The notes: a model not told the origin generated them from the letters alone. Positions 32,784-42,038 are shown, numbered from the stretch's first letter. The stretch: DNA of 64,000 bases from Candidatus Bathyarchaeum sp. (GCA_026014565.1 JAOZIB010000002.1:19840-83839), one strand, 5' to 3'. Made by a program: numbers and translations.

Positions 32784-33419
32784 ATGAAAAAGAAAATCCG
32801 TATTGCAATTCCCAACAAGGGACGAATTAAACCCCCGTCACTGGAGGCACTAGCCCTAGCCGGCATAACAGTGCTAGAAGAAGAACGAAGCTACGTTTCA
32901 AAAACTTCTGATCCCCGATATGAAGCAATCTTTGCCCGAGCAAACGATATTCCAGTTTACGTTAACTATGGGGCAGTAGACCTTGGAATTACTGGACACG
33001 ACCTTATTATGGAACGGGAAGCAGACGTTCTCGAGTTACTGGACTTGGGATTTGGCAAGGCAACACTAGTTGTCGCAGTTCCAGAAAAATCTCCGATTAC
33101 TTCAGTAAACGAAATTCGTCCTTTAACTCGGGTGGCAACAGAGTTTCCTAACATCACTCGAAAATACTTTGAAAAAATGGGCAAACAAGTAGAAGTACTG
33201 GAAGTAAGCGGAACAGCAGAGCTTGCCCCCAAACTAGGTTTAGCTCAAATGATCGTTGACCTGACCTCCAGCGGGGAAACTCTAAGGAAAAATAAGCTCA
33301 GAATTATTGGAGAAGTCGTGGGTTCAACCACTCGTCTTGCTTGTAACAAGATAGCATACCGAACCTTTGAAGATGAAATTACTGAATTATTGTCCAAACT
33401 GCAAGGAGACCGTGAGTAA
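32784..33419 (+). CDS. hisG: ATP phosphoribosyltransferase, short form
   Basis: Catalyses the first step of histidine synthesis, joining ATP and PRPP. About 211 residues, the length of the short HisG that depends on HisZ and lacks the C-terminal regulatory domain. It begins KKKIRIAIPNKGRIKPPSLE and has GITGHDLIMERE and the PRPP loop VLEVSGTAELAPKLG. It starts at the ATG at 32784, one base after the hisZ stop, with GGAGGT ten bases upstream. The longer GTG reading overlaps hisZ. Confidence 0.93.
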   Translation: MKKKIRIAIPNKGRIKPPSLEALALAGITVLEEERSYVSKTSDPRYEAIFARANDIPVYVNYGAVDLGITGHDLIMEREADVLELLDLGFGKATLVVAVPEKSPITSVNEIRPLTRVATEFPNITRKYFEKMGKQVEVLEVSGTAELAPKLGLAQMIVDLTSSGETLRKNKLRIIGEVVGSTTRLACNKIAYRTFEDEITELLSKLQGDRE

Positions 33420-33420
33420 A

Positions 33421-34713
33421 ATGAGGATCATTTCGTCACAAGAATTCAAGAAAACTGACCTTGACAAGTTTTTGAACCGTGGAAAATCTGATTTATCTTC
33501 CATTGTTTCATCGGTCCAACAAATAGTTAAAAATGTTAAAGAAAATGGCGACGTCGCCCTTATGGACTATACTAATAAGTTTGACAAAGTAAGTCTCAAA
33601 CCCTCTACGTTGCGGGTTTCAGAAACTGAAATCAAACAAGCCTACACGAAATTAAACCAAAAACAAATAGACGCCTTACAAAATGCTGCAGATAACATTG
33701 CAATTTTTCACAAAAAACAGATCAAAGCCAAATGGACAATGCAAACCAGTGAAGGCGTAACCTTAGGACAAGTTATGCGACCTTTAGCTTCTGTTGGGGT
33801 TTATGCTCCGGGCGGAAAAGCGACGTATCCTTCTTCAGTTTTGATGAGTGCTATTCCTGCTAAAGTTGCAGGAGTAGACCGGGTAATTGTTTGTTCTCCT
33901 CCTAGACAAGGAGAAGACATCAGTTCCGCCCTTTTAGTTGCAGCAGACATCGCAGGGGTGGATGAAGTTTACCGTGTTGGAGGCGCTCAAGCAATAGCAG
34001 CAATGGCATACGGTACCGATTCTATGAAGCCAGTTGCAAAGATTGTGGGTCCAGGAAACGTTTACGTTACTGCAGCAAAAATTGAGGTAAGTCGAGATGT
34101 CGCAATAGACGTTCCTGCGGGTCCAAGTGAGGTCTTAGTAATCGCAGACGAAACCGCAAATCCTGCTTATGTTGCAGCTGATCTTTTGGCTCAGGCTGAA
34201 CATGACCCTCAAGCATGGGCGATTCTGGTTACTTGCTCTAAAAAGATAGCCAACGACGTCCAAAAACAAATTACTATTCAACTAAAAACTCTTTCACGCA
34301 CCCCAATTATCGAGTCTTCCTTGCAAAAAGGTCTGATAATAACAACCAAAGACATCGACGAAGCAATCGCGTTATCAAACCTGATTGCGCCTGAGCACTT
34401 GCAAATTCAAACCAAGGAACCTAACGCGGTCTTTAGTAAAATTCGAAACGCTGGGGCTGTGTTTTTGGGTAGGTATTCACCAGTGTCTTTTGGTGATTAC
34501 TCCTCGGGGTTGAATCATGTGTTGCCCACAGCAGGTTATGCAAAAATCTATTCGGGTCTTTCTAGTTTGGATTTTGTTAAAACCATGAATTTCCTAGAGT
34601 GCACCAAAGAAGGCTTTGACAACCTCAAGGAAACAGCAGTTACTATCGCTGAAATGGAAGGCTTTGACGCTCACGCCAAAGCAGTTTCAATCAGGGAGGA
34701 AAAAGAAGAATGA
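33421..34713 (+). CDS. hisD: Histidinol dehydrogenase
   Basis: Performs the last two oxidations from histidinol to histidine with NAD+ and zinc. About 430 residues. Family signatures include LASVGVYAPGGKATYPSSVL, KIVGPGNVYVTAAK, DVPAGPSEVLVIAD, LAQAEHDPQA and APEHLQI, with the expected zinc ligands in these stretches. It starts one base after hisG and ends with a 4-base overlap (ATGA) with hisC, so it is translationally coupled. Confidence 0.95.
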   Translation: MRIISSQEFKKTDLDKFLNRGKSDLSSIVSSVQQIVKNVKENGDVALMDYTNKFDKVSLKPSTLRVSETEIKQAYTKLNQKQIDALQNAADNIAIFHKKQIKAKWTMQTSEGVTLGQVMRPLASVGVYAPGGKATYPSSVLMSAIPAKVAGVDRVIVCSPPRQGEDISSALLVAADIAGVDEVYRVGGAQAIAAMAYGTDSMKPVAKIVGPGNVYVTAAKIEVSRDVAIDVPAGPSEVLVIADETANPAYVAADLLAQAEHDPQAWAILVTCSKKIANDVQKQITIQLKTLSRTPIIESSLQKGLIITTKDIDEAIALSNLIAPEHLQIQTKEPNAVFSKIRNAGAVFLGRYSPVSFGDYSSGLNHVLPTAGYAKIYSGLSSLDFVKTMNFLECTKEGFDNLKETAVTIAEMEGFDAHAKAVSIREEKEE

Positions 34714-35801
34714 AAATCAAAAAACTGGTTCAAAAAGAAGTTCTCGACATTTCATGTTATGAAGTCAAAACCATAACCGACCAAACATCCGAAGAAAACC
34801 TAGTGAAACTAAATCTGAACGAAAACTACGCTATGCCCAAAGATTTTGTTCAAAAACTTTTACGTGAAGCCTGCAAAACTGTTGATGTTCGCGCATATCC
34901 GCCTCCTAGAGGCAGCCAAGCCGTAGCTGCAATTTCTAAATTTTTGGGTGTTGAATCTTCTGAGGTTGCCGTGGCAAATGGTGCAGATGAAATCATGGAC
35001 CTTTTGATGAAAGTGTTCATTCGCAAAGGTTCAAAAATCATGGTTGCTGAGCCAACTTTTCCGATGTATACTTTTTTTGCTGAATTGTATGGCGGCAAAA
35101 AAGTAACTACTATGCTTAAGCCCGATTTCAGTTTAGATGTTGACGCAATATTGGCGAAAGCAGACAAAGAAACCCGTTTGCTTTTTGTTTGTTCCCCTAA
35201 TAACCCGACGGGAAACCAGTTTAGCGATTCAGATGTTAAACAGCTCTTGGAAGAATTCAATGGCATAGTTGTAGTAGACGAAGCCTATGTTGATTTTGCT
35301 TCAAGAACGACCATAGACTGGATAAAAGATTACGACAACATTGCAGTTTTACGAAGCTTTTCTAAAGCTTTTGGACTGGCAGGGCTTCGTTTGGGTTATG
35401 TTGTTGGTAGCGAACACTTAATTAAATATGTTCAACGAGTTGTTGGACCTTTTAACGTGAACTCAGTTACCCAACAAACTATCGGTCTCGCTTTGCAAAA
35501 CTGGAGCTACTTCCAAGAAAAACTAGATCTAGTCAAAAAAGAACGCCAATGGCTGATGAAAAACCTGCAACAAATTGACGGGGTGGTTCCATATCCTTCT
35601 GATGCGAACTTTATTTTGTTCAAAGTGACAAAAGACAAACTCAGTTCAGCAGAATTAACCAGGCGCATAGAAAACAAAAACGTGCTGGTCAAAGACCGTG
35701 GACACTTAGATCTTCTAGACAACTGTATACGGGTTACAGTGGGAACCCGGGACATGAATCAACAGTTTGTTTCAGCCCTAAAACTGTCTTTGGAGGAATA
35801 A
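34710..35801 (+). CDS. hisC: Histidinol-phosphate aminotransferase
   Basis: PLP-dependent fold type I aminotransferase of 363 residues that converts imidazole-acetol phosphate to histidinol phosphate. Visible motifs are VKLNLNENYAMP, PPPRGSQAVAAIS, CSPNNPTGN, VVDEAYVDF and the PLP lysine in SFSKAFGLAGLRLGY. The start overlaps the end of hisD (ATGA). Seven bases later the HAD phosphatase gene begins. Confidence 0.94.
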   Translation: MKIKKLVQKEVLDISCYEVKTITDQTSEENLVKLNLNENYAMPKDFVQKLLREACKTVDVRAYPPPRGSQAVAAISKFLGVESSEVAVANGADEIMDLLMKVFIRKGSKIMVAEPTFPMYTFFAELYGGKKVTTMLKPDFSLDVDAILAKADKETRLLFVCSPNNPTGNQFSDSDVKQLLEEFNGIVVVDEAYVDFASRTTIDWIKDYDNIAVLRSFSKAFGLAGLRLGYVVGSEHLIKYVQRVVGPFNVNSVTQQTIGLALQNWSYFQEKLDLVKKERQWLMKNLQQIDGVVPYPSDANFILFKVTKDKLSSAELTRRIENKNVLVKDRGHLDLLDNCIRVTVGTRDMNQQFVSALKLSLEE

Positions 35802-35808
35802 CCTCCAA

Positions 35809-37008
35809 ATGTCTTACCGGTTACTGAATAATCAGAGAAAAATCCATGTTCGAAAAGAATCTGAGCAGCTTCTTTGTGCGGCTGAAAACATAATCTTTGA
35901 TTTCGACGGGGTCTTGGCTCAGACTAATCAGTCTTACCGGGAGACAATCAGAAATGTTGTTAACTACTATTTTCTTGAAATTCTGGGACTAAAAGGAGAA
36001 AACGGCAAACTAGCAACGTTGCTGGATATTCAAAAATTCAAAGACACTGGATTGTATAACAACGACTGGAAGTTGTCATATGCTCTAATTACCTATTACA
36101 TGAAATTGATTTTGAGAAAAATTGAACACGAAAACATGCTCCAAACTTTTGTTGAAAAGTTCGGAGAACTTCAGTTTTCTAATCTCCAGACTTTTATTGA
36201 AAGCCTAAAACAAGTTGGTGAATTCATTGTCCAGTATGGCATCAATGCAGCAAAGCTTGCTGAACTCAAAGACGATAAAATTGTAGGTTTGGATTTATTC
36301 TTGGCTCAAGCGAGTCTGGATAAACAAAAACCCATAGAGGCTTCTCTTCTGGGTGTAGATCCCGAACTTGTGGCAGAAAAAGAACAATTAGTTAAGTTGC
36401 TGGTTCCTTATGACCTAGAAAAGCCTGACCTGTTAAAACGCCTGTTTGAAGAATTTTATCTGGGCAAAGACATGTACCCAAAAATCTACGATGAGCCCGC
36501 GTTTTTCAAGTTTGATTCAAGTTTTATTGATTTGGAAGAGTTCATACCTACCAAACAAACCCTAGACAAACTAAAGGAACAGTTTGGAAAATTTGGAATC
36601 TACTCGGGTCGGCCTCGTCCTCAGGGTTTGTATGTTTTAGAAAAATACGGTTACATGAAATACTTCGAAGAATCTGAGTTTGTGTTTTTGGGGGACTTGC
36701 TTAAATCTGAAGAGAAAATGAGTAAGCTAGGCAAACCCAATCCTGATTTGTTTATTGAGTTGCTACAAAAAAGTGGTAAACAAGACGCCAAAGTAGTTTA
36801 TGTAGGGGACGGAATTGCCGACGCAATATTGGTGGAGAAGGCAAAACTGAAGGGCTTTAAGGATTTGTTGTTTTTGGGTGTTGTGTCTTCATCAGAGGAT
36901 TCAAATAAGCTTTTTACTGAATACATTAAGCATGGAGCTGACGCAGTAGTAACTGACGTGAATGATATTCCATACCTGTTTACAACTTTAAGAGGGGAAA
37001 ACAAATGA
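35809..37008 (+). CDS. HAD-superfamily phosphatase in the histidine operon, candidate histidinol-phosphatase
   Basis: 399 residues, longer than a plain HAD phosphatase because of a large helical cap (about 45-240). Motif I is DFDGVLAQ with D31 and D33, motif II is IYSGRPRPQG, the motif III lysine lies in LGKPNPDL and motif IV is YVGDGIADA. The protein is therefore a magnesium-dependent phosphohydrolase. All other histidine enzymes are encoded in this operon except histidinol-phosphatase, and this gene sits between hisC and hisB with a 4-base overlap to hisB. That makes the missing step the likely function. The substrate is inferred from context, not from residues. Confidence 0.82.
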   Translation: MSYRLLNNQRKIHVRKESEQLLCAAENIIFDFDGVLAQTNQSYRETIRNVVNYYFLEILGLKGENGKLATLLDIQKFKDTGLYNNDWKLSYALITYYMKLILRKIEHENMLQTFVEKFGELQFSNLQTFIESLKQVGEFIVQYGINAAKLAELKDDKIVGLDLFLAQASLDKQKPIEASLLGVDPELVAEKEQLVKLLVPYDLEKPDLLKRLFEEFYLGKDMYPKIYDEPAFFKFDSSFIDLEEFIPTKQTLDKLKEQFGKFGIYSGRPRPQGLYVLEKYGYMKYFEESEFVFLGDLLKSEEKMSKLGKPNPDLFIELLQKSGKQDAKVVYVGDGIADAILVEKAKLKGFKDLLFLGVVSSSEDSNKLFTEYIKHGADAVVTDVNDIPYLFTTLRGENK

Positions 37009-37583
37009 GAAAAGTGAACGTTAAACGGAAAACCAAAGAAGTAGACATAACCCTAGAACTAAACGTGGACGGAACCGGAAACGCCAACATCCAAACTGGA
37101 ATTAAGTTCCTTGACCACATGCTGCTCACCCTTGCTAAGCACGGACTTTTAGACTTACACGTAAACGCCACAGGAGACCTAACCCACCATGTGGCAGAAG
37201 ATGTTGCCCTCGTATTAGGGGAAGCCCTAAACAAAGCCACAAACCAAGGCAAAGGCATCAAACGCTTCGGCTCAGCGTATGTTCCAATGGATGAATCCCT
37301 TGCTCGAGTAACAGTTGACTTGGGAGGCAGACCATACTGCATCAGAAACCTGCGCCTTTTACAATCACAAATTGAAGACCTAAAAACCGAAGACATGGAA
37401 CACTTTTTTGAATCCCTTGCACAGGCAGCGAAAGCAAACATTCACGTGACCGTTTTATACGGTAGCAACGAGCACCACAAAGTTGAAGCAGCCATGAAAG
37501 CTTTGGCTCTTGCCTTGCGGGAAGCTTTCACCATAGAATCTAGACTCGGTGACCGTATTCCCAGCGCAAAGGGGGTTTTGTAG
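37005..37583 (+). CDS. hisB: Imidazoleglycerol-phosphate dehydratase
   Basis: Dehydrates imidazoleglycerol phosphate. The 192-residue single-domain form contains KFLDHMLLTLAKHGLLDL and the metal-binding motifs HHVAEDV and EHHKVEA. The usual DLGGRPYC is present too. It lacks a fused phosphatase domain, consistent with the separate HAD protein just before it. The start overlaps the HAD gene by ATGA, and its stop lies two bases before the proposed hisH start. Confidence 0.95.
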   Translation: MRKVNVKRKTKEVDITLELNVDGTGNANIQTGIKFLDHMLLTLAKHGLLDLHVNATGDLTHHVAEDVALVLGEALNKATNQGKGIKRFGSAYVPMDESLARVTVDLGGRPYCIRNLRLLQSQIEDLKTEDMEHFFESLAQAAKANIHVTVLYGSNEHHKVEAAMKALALALREAFTIESRLGDRIPSAKGVL

Positions 37584-37585
37584 CG

Positions 37586-38194
37586 ATTCCACAAATAGCA
37601 GTAGTCAACTATGGCGTAGGAAACCTGCGCAGCATCACCAAAGGCTTAGAAAAATCTGGGGCTCAGGTGCAAATTACTCACAATTCTACTGCTTTACGTA
37701 GTTCTGATGCTATTGTTCTTCCGGGTGTGGGCGCCTTTGCTCCGGCAGTGAAAAATATGGCTCACATAACTGATGTAGTAGCAGAAACCATGAACAACGG
37801 CACCCCAATTTTTGGAATCTGTTTAGGTCTACAGCTTCTGTTCACTCGCAGCAGTGAAGGGGGCTCAGTTAAAGGCTTAGACTTCATTTCAGGAGAAGTC
37901 GTCAAACTCCCGGACACAGTAAAAACGCCTCAGATGGGCTGGAACACCATAAACATTGAAAAACCTCACCCGCTGCTGGAGGGAGTTGAAAATGGTTCTT
38001 ACGTGTATTTTGTTCACTCTTTTTATCCTCAGCCTACGAACTCGAATGCTGTGGTGACTACTACAGATTATGGAATTAAGTTTGCGTCCATGGTTGCCCA
38101 AAAAAACATTTTTGCCACCCAGTTTCATCCAGAGAAAAGCAGCAAAACAGGCTTAACCATGCTCAAGAACTTTGTGAATCTGGTAAAGAGGTAA
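37586..38194 (+). CDS. hisH: Imidazole glycerol phosphate synthase glutaminase subunit, AUU start proposed
   Basis: Releases ammonia from glutamine for HisF. About 202 residues with the class I amidotransferase triad: C79 in FGICLGLQLLF, and His and Glu in TQFHPEKSS near the end. The N-terminal strand VVNYGVGNLRSITKGLEKSG is encoded upstream of the first canonical start, a GTG at 37667, which would delete it. Between the in-frame TGA at 37550 and that GTG there is no ATG, GTG or TTG. An ATT at 37586 follows GGGGG (37571-37575) by ten bases and gives the normal family length, so an AUU start is proposed. Confidence 0.9.
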   Translation: MPQIAVVNYGVGNLRSITKGLEKSGAQVQITHNSTALRSSDAIVLPGVGAFAPAVKNMAHITDVVAETMNNGTPIFGICLGLQLLFTRSSEGGSVKGLDFISGEVVKLPDTVKTPQMGWNTINIEKPHPLLEGVENGSYVYFVHSFYPQPTNSNAVVTTTDYGIKFASMVAQKNIFATQFHPEKSSKTGLTMLKNFVNLVKR

Positions 38195-38199
38195 ACCCG

Positions 38200-38919
38200 T
38201 TGATAGTTATTCCTGCAGTAGACCTTCTGGGCGGAAAATGTGTTCGCCTTTGCCGGGGCGACCCCGCAAAAAACAAAGTATATTATGGCGACCCTTTGGA
38301 GGCGGCTCAGATTCTGGAACGAGACGGCGCAGAACTAATCCATGTGGTGGATTTGGATGCTGCCCTGGGTTCGGGGGACAATGTTTCTGCAATTAAACGG
38401 ATTTTAGAAAATGTTACTGTGAAAATTGAAATTGGGGGTGGGATTCGCAGTTTAGAAAAAGCTGACGAGTTGCTAAAGCTTGGAGCTTACCGGGTGATTT
38501 TTGGCACGTCTGCAGTTAATAATCCGTCCTTGGTGAAGGAGGCTGTTTCTCGTTTTGGTTCGGAACATGTTGCTGTGGCAATCGATGAAAAAGATGGCAA
38601 GGTTGCGGTTCATGGTTGGGTAAACAAGTCTGAGATGGATTGTTTGGAGCTTGCCGCCTTGTTTGATGCGATGGGGGTTGGGGCGTTGATTTTTACTCCT
38701 GTTAGTGTGGATGGAACTTTAGAGGGTCCAAGAATCCAAAAAACAGTGGAATTGATGAATTCTGTTAGTGTTCCTGTTGTTGCTTCAGGTGGTGTTGCTC
38801 AGTTGAGTGATTTGGTTGCTTTAAGTAAAACCGGTGTGTGGGGTGTGATTGTTGGTACTGCCATTTATGAGAAAAAGTTTACAGTTAAAGAGGCATTGGA
38901 GGCATTGAAAAGTTGTTAG
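38200..38919 (+). CDS. hisA: Phosphoribosylformimino-5-aminoimidazole carboxamide ribotide isomerase
   Basis: A (beta-alpha)8 isomerase of 239 residues from a TTG start. It begins IVIPAVDLLGGKCVRL with the catalytic aspartate in AVDL. The two phosphate-binding loops GGGIRSLE and ASGGVAQ are present. The stop overlaps the start of hisF. HisA supplies the HisF substrate. Confidence 0.95.
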   Translation: MIVIPAVDLLGGKCVRLCRGDPAKNKVYYGDPLEAAQILERDGAELIHVVDLDAALGSGDNVSAIKRILENVTVKIEIGGGIRSLEKADELLKLGAYRVIFGTSAVNNPSLVKEAVSRFGSEHVAVAIDEKDGKVAVHGWVNKSEMDCLELAALFDAMGVGALIFTPVSVDGTLEGPRIQKTVELMNSVSVPVVASGGVAQLSDLVALSKTGVWGVIVGTAIYEKKFTVKEALEALKSC

Positions 38920-39722
38920 CGAAACGTATTGTTCCGTGTTTAGATGTGATGAACGGTCAAGTCGTAAAAGGTGTGCAGTTTGTTAACCTCAAAGTAGAAG
39001 GCGACCCTGCTGAGCTTGCCGCAGACTACGAAGACCAAGGCGCCGACGAGGTAGTTTTCTTGGACATCACGGCGTCCCATGAGAACCGGGACACCACATT
39101 GGAAGTAGTAAAAAGGACTGCGGACATGATTTCCATTCCCTTTACTGTAGGCGGAGGAATCCGAAACATAACTGACATCCAAAACGCTCTGTCCAGCGGC
39201 GCTGACAAGGTTTCGGTGAACACTGCGGCAGTTAATAATCCTAGTTTGGTGGAAGAGTCTGCTTCCATTTTTGGTAGTCAATGTATAGTAGTGGCAATTG
39301 ATGCAAAAAGAGTCTACGTTGATTCAGATGTACCTGACAAAACTGTTGTTGAAACAGCTAACGGTAAGTGTTGGTGGGAAATTTATTTGATGGGGGGTCG
39401 TAAACCCACGGGAATTGATGCCATTAAATGGGCAAAACAGGTTAAGGACCTTGGTGCGGGGGAGTTGTTGCCTACTAGTATGGACTGTGATGGTGTGCAA
39501 ACGGGTTATGATCTGGAGTTGACCCGTGCCATGAGCCAAGCGACGAATTTGCCTGTGATTGCCAGTGGGGGTGCAGGCAGTGTGGAGCACATTTATGATG
39601 TTTTGACAGCGGGAGAAGCGGATGCTGCGTTGGCGGCTTCGATTTTTCATCGGGGGCAATACAGTGTGGGAGAAGTTAAGAGGTACCTCGCAGACAAAGG
39701 AGTGCCCATGCGGTTAGTTTAA
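38913..39722 (+). CDS. hisF: Imidazole glycerol phosphate synthase cyclase subunit
   Basis: Closes the imidazole ring with ammonia from HisH. This (beta-alpha)8 protein of 269 residues starts at a TTG that overlaps hisA. It begins LAKRIVPCLDVMNGQVVKG, with catalytic D in CLDV. VVFLDITASHENR, VGGGIRNI and SMDCDGVQTGYD follow. The latter carries the second catalytic aspartate. ASGGAGSVEH is the phosphate site. Confidence 0.96.
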   Translation: MLAKRIVPCLDVMNGQVVKGVQFVNLKVEGDPAELAADYEDQGADEVVFLDITASHENRDTTLEVVKRTADMISIPFTVGGGIRNITDIQNALSSGADKVSVNTAAVNNPSLVEESASIFGSQCIVVAIDAKRVYVDSDVPDKTVVETANGKCWWEIYLMGGRKPTGIDAIKWAKQVKDLGAGELLPTSMDCDGVQTGYDLELTRAMSQATNLPVIASGGAGSVEHIYDVLTAGEADAALAASIFHRGQYSVGEVKRYLADKGVPMRLV

Positions 39723-39728
39723 TTTGAG

Positions 39729-40415
39729 GTGAGTAGAGTGGTGCTTAAACTTACAGAACAAGAAATCAGCGAGTTTATGGAAAAAATTGATTTTGAGAAA
39801 GGAAACGGACTGGTTCCGGCTATTGTTCAGGACGCCAGTAACAACCGTTTGCTCATGCAGGCTTACATGAACAAAGAAGCCCTAAAACTAACACTGACTT
39901 CAGGCAAGATGCACTACTGGAGCCGAACGAAAAACCGCATTTGGATGAAAGGAGAACAATCCAAGCACTACAGTTTAGTTGAGAACGTGTTTTTGGATTG
40001 TGACAACGACGCCATTTTGTTTAAGGTTCAGCAGGTTGGGGTGGTCTGTCACACTGGCGAGGAAACCTGTTTTTACCGGCCAATAAAAGGAGAAATGGAG
40101 TCTGTTGAGATTGATTCGCGTATGCTGGAGAGGCTCTTTGAAGTAATTCAGGAGCGTATCCGTAACCCAAGCGAAGATTCGTATGTTTCTCGTTTGACTT
40201 CTAAGGGGCAAGACAGAGCCCTGCAAAAAGTCGGGGAAGAAGCAACAGAGTTCATTTTGGCAGTAAAGTCTGGAGACGCTAACGAGGTTGTTTTGGAGGC
40301 TTCAGATTTGTTTTTCCATATGCTGGTAGTTTTGGCTCAGAACGGTTACAGTTTGAGCAGTATTTTTGAGGAATTAGATAAAAGGCACAAAAAGAAAACT
40401 AACGTTGAATCATAG
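39729..40415 (+). CDS. hisIE: Bifunctional phosphoribosyl-AMP cyclohydrolase / phosphoribosyl-ATP pyrophosphatase
   Basis: A fusion of the second and third steps of histidine synthesis, 228 residues. The cyclohydrolase part (about 20-125) has MNKEALKLTLTSGKMHYWSR, LDCDNDA with metal-binding residues, and CHTGEETCFY. The pyrophosphatase part (about 135-225) has RNPSEDSYVSRL, KVGEEATEFILAVK and EASDLFFHMLVVL. It starts at a GTG seven bases after hisF. The prenyl synthase gene follows within 20 bases. Confidence 0.95.
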   Translation: MSRVVLKLTEQEISEFMEKIDFEKGNGLVPAIVQDASNNRLLMQAYMNKEALKLTLTSGKMHYWSRTKNRIWMKGEQSKHYSLVENVFLDCDNDAILFKVQQVGVVCHTGEETCFYRPIKGEMESVEIDSRMLERLFEVIQERIRNPSEDSYVSRLTSKGQDRALQKVGEEATEFILAVKSGDANEVVLEASDLFFHMLVVLAQNGYSLSSIFEELDKRHKKKTNVES

Positions 40416-40434
40416 CGTATTTGAGTTGTTTTTG

Positions 40435-41490
40435 ATGAGTTGGGAGCAAACACTGGACCATTACACCAAAGTTATAGAAGAGCAATTGCAAGCCTTTCTT
40501 GATGACGCAGTAAAAGACGCCCAAGAGTATCATCCCTTTGTGGGAAAAGTCTACCGGGACATTGCAGAGTTTGTTTTGCGCAAGGGCAAACGGTTGGCTT
40601 CTTGCAGTACTTTGTTGGTTTACAAAGGCTACACTGGTGAGGTTGACAAAAAAATCTTGCAGGTCTGCGTTGGCATCGAGCTTTATCGTCACGCCATCTT
40701 GATTCATGACGACTTAGTAGACATGGATGAACAACGCCGAGGCAGAGAAACCTTGCATATTGGGTTCACTAACCGTTATAGTCCGTATAATGTGCGGTTT
40801 GGCGAAGGCACCGCAGTTTTTGCGGGAAATATTGCTTACGCTTTGGCTGTTCGGGCGATTATGGGGTCAGGATTTAGTGAAGAATCTATTAACCGTGTTT
40901 TGTGTTTGACTTCTGAAGATTATCGGGCAGTTAACGAGAGTCAAGTTTTGGATTTGCTTTTTGAGCAAAAAGACGTAACTGCAGACGAGTGGGAAGTCAT
41001 GGGGAGCAAGCGGGCGGCTTCTTTGTTTAAAGTAACTTTGCTAACTGGTGCCCTGCTGGCAAACACTCCAGAAAACGATTTAACAACCCTTGCGGAAGCG
41101 GCAAAGCACATGGGCTTTAGTTTCGACATTCAAGACGACATAATAGACACCTTCGCCGAAAAAGAAGAATACGGCAAATCTTCATGCCTGGACATTTCCA
41201 AAAACAAAAAACCCCTGCATATTGTGCTGGCATTAAACTCCAAAAACACCAAACAAGCAGAGGGATTAAAGTGCCTAATGGGCAAACAGTTTCTTAGTTA
41301 CGGAGAAAAAGACCTCGCACGACAAATAATACGAGAAACTGGCGGACTTGACCAAGCGAAACAAATTTCTCGAGACCACGCCGAACAAGCAAAAGCAGGC
41401 ATCAACCAAACTGGTTTATCAGATGAAGTTAAACAGTTTTTTAGCAGTTTCATCAGCTATATCGAACAAAGCCTAGACTGGTACCAGTAG
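40435..41490 (+). CDS. Polyprenyl (geranylgeranyl-type) diphosphate synthase
   Basis: Condenses isopentenyl diphosphate units to make the isoprenoid chains of archaeal lipids. About 351 residues. The first aspartate-rich motif is HDDLVDMDEQRRG and the second is FDIQDDIID; KGKRLAS precedes the first. Chain length cannot be read with certainty. I use the ATG at 40435, although a TTG at 40405 overlapping hisIE is possible. It sits at the end of the histidine operon with no gap, so it is probably co-transcribed despite the unrelated pathway. Two acetyltransferase genes follow. Confidence 0.9.
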   Translation: MSWEQTLDHYTKVIEEQLQAFLDDAVKDAQEYHPFVGKVYRDIAEFVLRKGKRLASCSTLLVYKGYTGEVDKKILQVCVGIELYRHAILIHDDLVDMDEQRRGRETLHIGFTNRYSPYNVRFGEGTAVFAGNIAYALAVRAIMGSGFSEESINRVLCLTSEDYRAVNESQVLDLLFEQKDVTADEWEVMGSKRAASLFKVTLLTGALLANTPENDLTTLAEAAKHMGFSFDIQDDIIDTFAEKEEYGKSSCLDISKNKKPLHIVLALNSKNTKQAEGLKCLMGKQFLSYGEKDLARQIIRETGGLDQAKQISRDHAEQAKAGINQTGLSDEVKQFFSSFISYIEQSLDWYQ

Positions 41491-41492
41491 CG

Positions 41493-42038
41493 GTGTTTGA
41501 TTTGTTTGTTCGCGAAACAACTGATGCCGATTTAGAGGACATCTTGTTAGTTTTGCATGAAGCTTTCACCAACCCTAAAGAAGCAAGCCTAGTAAACGAC
41601 ATCCTAAAAGATCCCACCGCAAAACCGCTTGTATCGCTCTTAGCGTTTGTTGACAATCAGGTTGCAGGTCACATTCTATTTAGTAATGCAAAGGTTTCAA
41701 ACAATCCCGAAAAATTGCGTTTTTCGATTTTGGCTCCTTTGGCGGTTAAGCCCCAGTTTCAAAAACAAGGAGTCGGCGAAGCCCTAATCAAGAAAGGATT
41801 AAAGATTTTGTCTGACTCTGGAGTTGATGTTGTTTTTGTGTTGGGGCATCCAACCTACTATCCGAAGCACGGGTTTACTCCTGCAGGAACCTTTGGGTTT
41901 GTGGCTCCTTATCCTGTTCCAGAAAAGGATGTTGGGGCATGGATGGTTCAAGCTCTTCGTTCCGAAGTAATTGGTTGTGCTTCGGGAACTGTAACTTGTT
42001 GTGATGCCTTAAACAAGCCTGAACACTGGCGAGAATAA
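41493..42038 (+). CDS. GNAT-family N-acetyltransferase (first of a tandem pair)
   Basis: 181 residues starting at a GTG three bases after the prenyl synthase stop. The acetyl-CoA loop is PQFQKQGVGEAL (about 91-102), preceded by the strand LRFSILAPLAVKP. VFVLGHPTYYPKHGF is characteristic of the YhbS-type (COG3153) acetyltransferases. The substrate is unknown. It is clearly related to the next gene along its whole length, indicating a tandem duplication. Confidence 0.88.
   Translation: MFDLFVRETTDADLEDILLVLHEAFTNPKEASLVNDILKDPTAKPLVSLLAFVDNQVAGHILFSNAKVSNNPEKLRFSILAPLAVKPQFQKQGVGEALIKKGLKILSDSGVDVVFVLGHPTYYPKHGFTPAGTFGFVAPYPVPEKDVGAWMVQALRSEVIGCASGTVTCCDALNKPEHWRE

Noticed and set aside
33367-33420. 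Zinc-ribbon-like CPNC sequence at the front of the longest hisD frame
   Set aside because: This stretch overlaps hisG in another frame. The true hisD start at 33421 matches the family, so the cysteines are a shadow.
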